Shown one piece after another: positions 5,830 through 6,588 of a stretch of 6,588 nt of DNA. Below the pieces are notes generated by a model. The model was not told the DNA's origin and ran no database searches. It worked only from the letters and a program-made list of their open reading frames with translations. Both the position numbers and the translations under genes were made by a program. The number at the start of each line of letters is the position of its first letter. Positions within the stretch are counted from its first letter, which is position 1. This DNA comes from an uncultured Collinsella sp. (GTDB lineage: Bacteria > Actinomycetota > Coriobacteriia > Coriobacteriales > Coriobacteriaceae): positions 1 through 6,588 of the forward strand of contig CAKUGX010000103.1 in the NCBI GenBank assembly GCA_934654765.1, in the 5' to 3' direction.

Positions 5830-5848
5830 CCCGCGCAGCGTCGAGAGA

Positions 5849-5874
5849 TTACGCCGTTCGACAGAACGGCGTAA
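5849..5874. terminator. Tetraloop hairpin between converging flippase and groEL
   Basis: TTACGCCGTTC (5849-5859) and GAACGGCGTAA (5864-5874) form a perfect 11-bp stem with a GACA loop. On the plus strand it is followed by CTTCTTCTTA, a partial T-run, so it could end the flippase transcript. On the minus strand it starts 7 bases after the groEL stop but is followed by TCTCTCG, which is weak. Most likely it is a shared, imperfect terminator for both genes. Confidence 0.5.
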
Positions 5875-5881
5875 CTTCTTC

Positions 5882-6588
5882 TTACATCATGCCGCCCATG
5901 CCGGCGCCGGCGCCAGCGAGAGCGCTCAAATCGGGGCCGTCCTTGGGGATCTCGTTGATGGAGCACTCGGTGATAAGGATGAGGCCAGCAACGGAAACCG
6001 CGGACTGCAGAGCGGTGCGGGTAACCTTCACAGGGTCGGAAACGCCCATGGCAATCATGTCGCCATACTCGCCATTGGCGCAGTTCAGGCCTTCGCCCTT
6101 CTTCATGCCCTTAACCTTCTCGACCACAACGGAGCCTTCGAAGCCAGCGTTCTGGGCAATGGTGCGCATAGGGGCCTCAAGAGCCTTGCGGATGATGGCA
6201 ACGCCAACTTCCTCGTCGTGGTTCGCGCAATCAACGGCGTCGAGAGCGGGCAGAGCGTGAAGCAGCGCTACGCCGCCGCCAGCAACGATGCCCTCTTCAA
6301 CAGCCGCGCGAGTCGCCTGCAGGGCGTCCTCGATACGGCTCTTCTTCTCTTTGAGCTCAGCCTCGGTGGCAGCGCCAACGCGCAGCACCGCAACGCCGCC
6401 AGCCAGCTTGGCCAGGCGCTCATGCAGCTTCTCGCGGTCGAAGTCGGAGTCGGTGTGCTCCATTTCGGCCTTGATCTGGTCGATGCGGTCCTGGATGGCA
6501 GCCTTGTCGCCGTCGCCATCGACGATGGTGGTGGCGTCCTTGGAGACCTTGACAGTCTTCGCATGGCCGAGCATGCTCACGTTCGCGT
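5882..6588 (-). CDS. groEL: Chaperonin GroEL, C-terminal part (5' end outside window)
   Basis: GroEL (Hsp60) forms the double-ring ATP-driven folding chamber that works with GroES in the cytosol. The window holds the last 234 codons; the gene continues past the right edge, so no true start is present. The fragment starts in the distal apical domain ([14 protein letters not shown]). It runs through the second intermediate segment, with [18 protein letters not shown] carrying the aspartate equivalent to catalytic Asp398 of E. coli, then [10 protein letters not shown] and the equatorial domain. It ends in the typical flexible tail [10 protein letters not shown], shorter than the repeated GGM tail of E. 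coli. Stop TAA is at 5884-5882. The fragment is intact in frame with no missing motif. Whether this is the only GroEL copy, and whether groES lies upstream, cannot be seen. Confidence 0.97.
   Translation of the reverse strand, partial: ANVSMLGHAKTVKVSKDATTIVDGDGDKAAIQDRIDQIKAEMEHTDSDFDREKLHERLAKLAGGVAVLRVGAATEAELKEKKSRIEDALQATRAAVEEGIVAGGGVALLHALPALDAVDCANHDEEVGVAIIRKALEAPMRTIAQNAGFEGSVVVEKVKGMKKGEGLNCANGEYGDMIAMGVSDPVKVTRTALQSAVSVAGLILITECSINEIPKDGPDLSALAGAGAGMGGMM

Overview
The window looks like chromosomal DNA from a high-GC, anaerobic, gut-type actinobacterium. The closest fit I can suggest is a Collinsella-like Coriobacteriia. This is an inference from protein style, G+C-rich codon use and the intergenic repeats; no 16S or other marker is present. 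Four protein genes can be supported. From left to right they are an ATP-dependent phosphoenolpyruvate carboxykinase (pckA, minus), an LctP-family lactate permease (minus), a Wzx/MATE-like polysaccharide flippase (plus, TTG start), and the C-terminal part of a GroEL chaperonin (minus, cut by the right window edge).

Layout: a terminator hairpin at 13-45 lies just beyond the pckA stop. pckA fills 90-1760. The 595-base gap 1761-2355 has no credible gene but is dense in structure. Near pckA it holds two operator-like dyads over a possible promoter. Beyond them lie three layers of roughly nested inverted symmetry: 27-base REP-like units facing each other (1898-1951 and 2311-2357), a pair of 35-base imperfect inverted repeats (2019-2053 and 2214-2248), and a perfect 19-bp hairpin (2078-2126) inside those. 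The outer repeat overlaps the stop codon of the lactate permease (2356-3927). The permease and the flippase (4106-5680) diverge from a 178-base intergenic region with a perfect 17-base palindrome. The flippase and groEL converge on a 201-base gap that contains a long, multiply paired, RNA-like fold (5734-5829) and a separate tetraloop hairpin (5849-5874).

Functionally, lactate permease and PEP carboxykinase make metabolic sense as neighbours: lactate enters and yields pyruvate, and PckA links the oxaloacetate and PEP pools. The repeat-filled gap and the internal terminator argue against one transcript. The flippase stands alone, with no glycosyltransferases or polymerase beside it. I found no clear new multi-gene system. 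The most unusual material is intergenic: the nested repeat region between the permease and pckA, and the folded element between the flippase and groEL.
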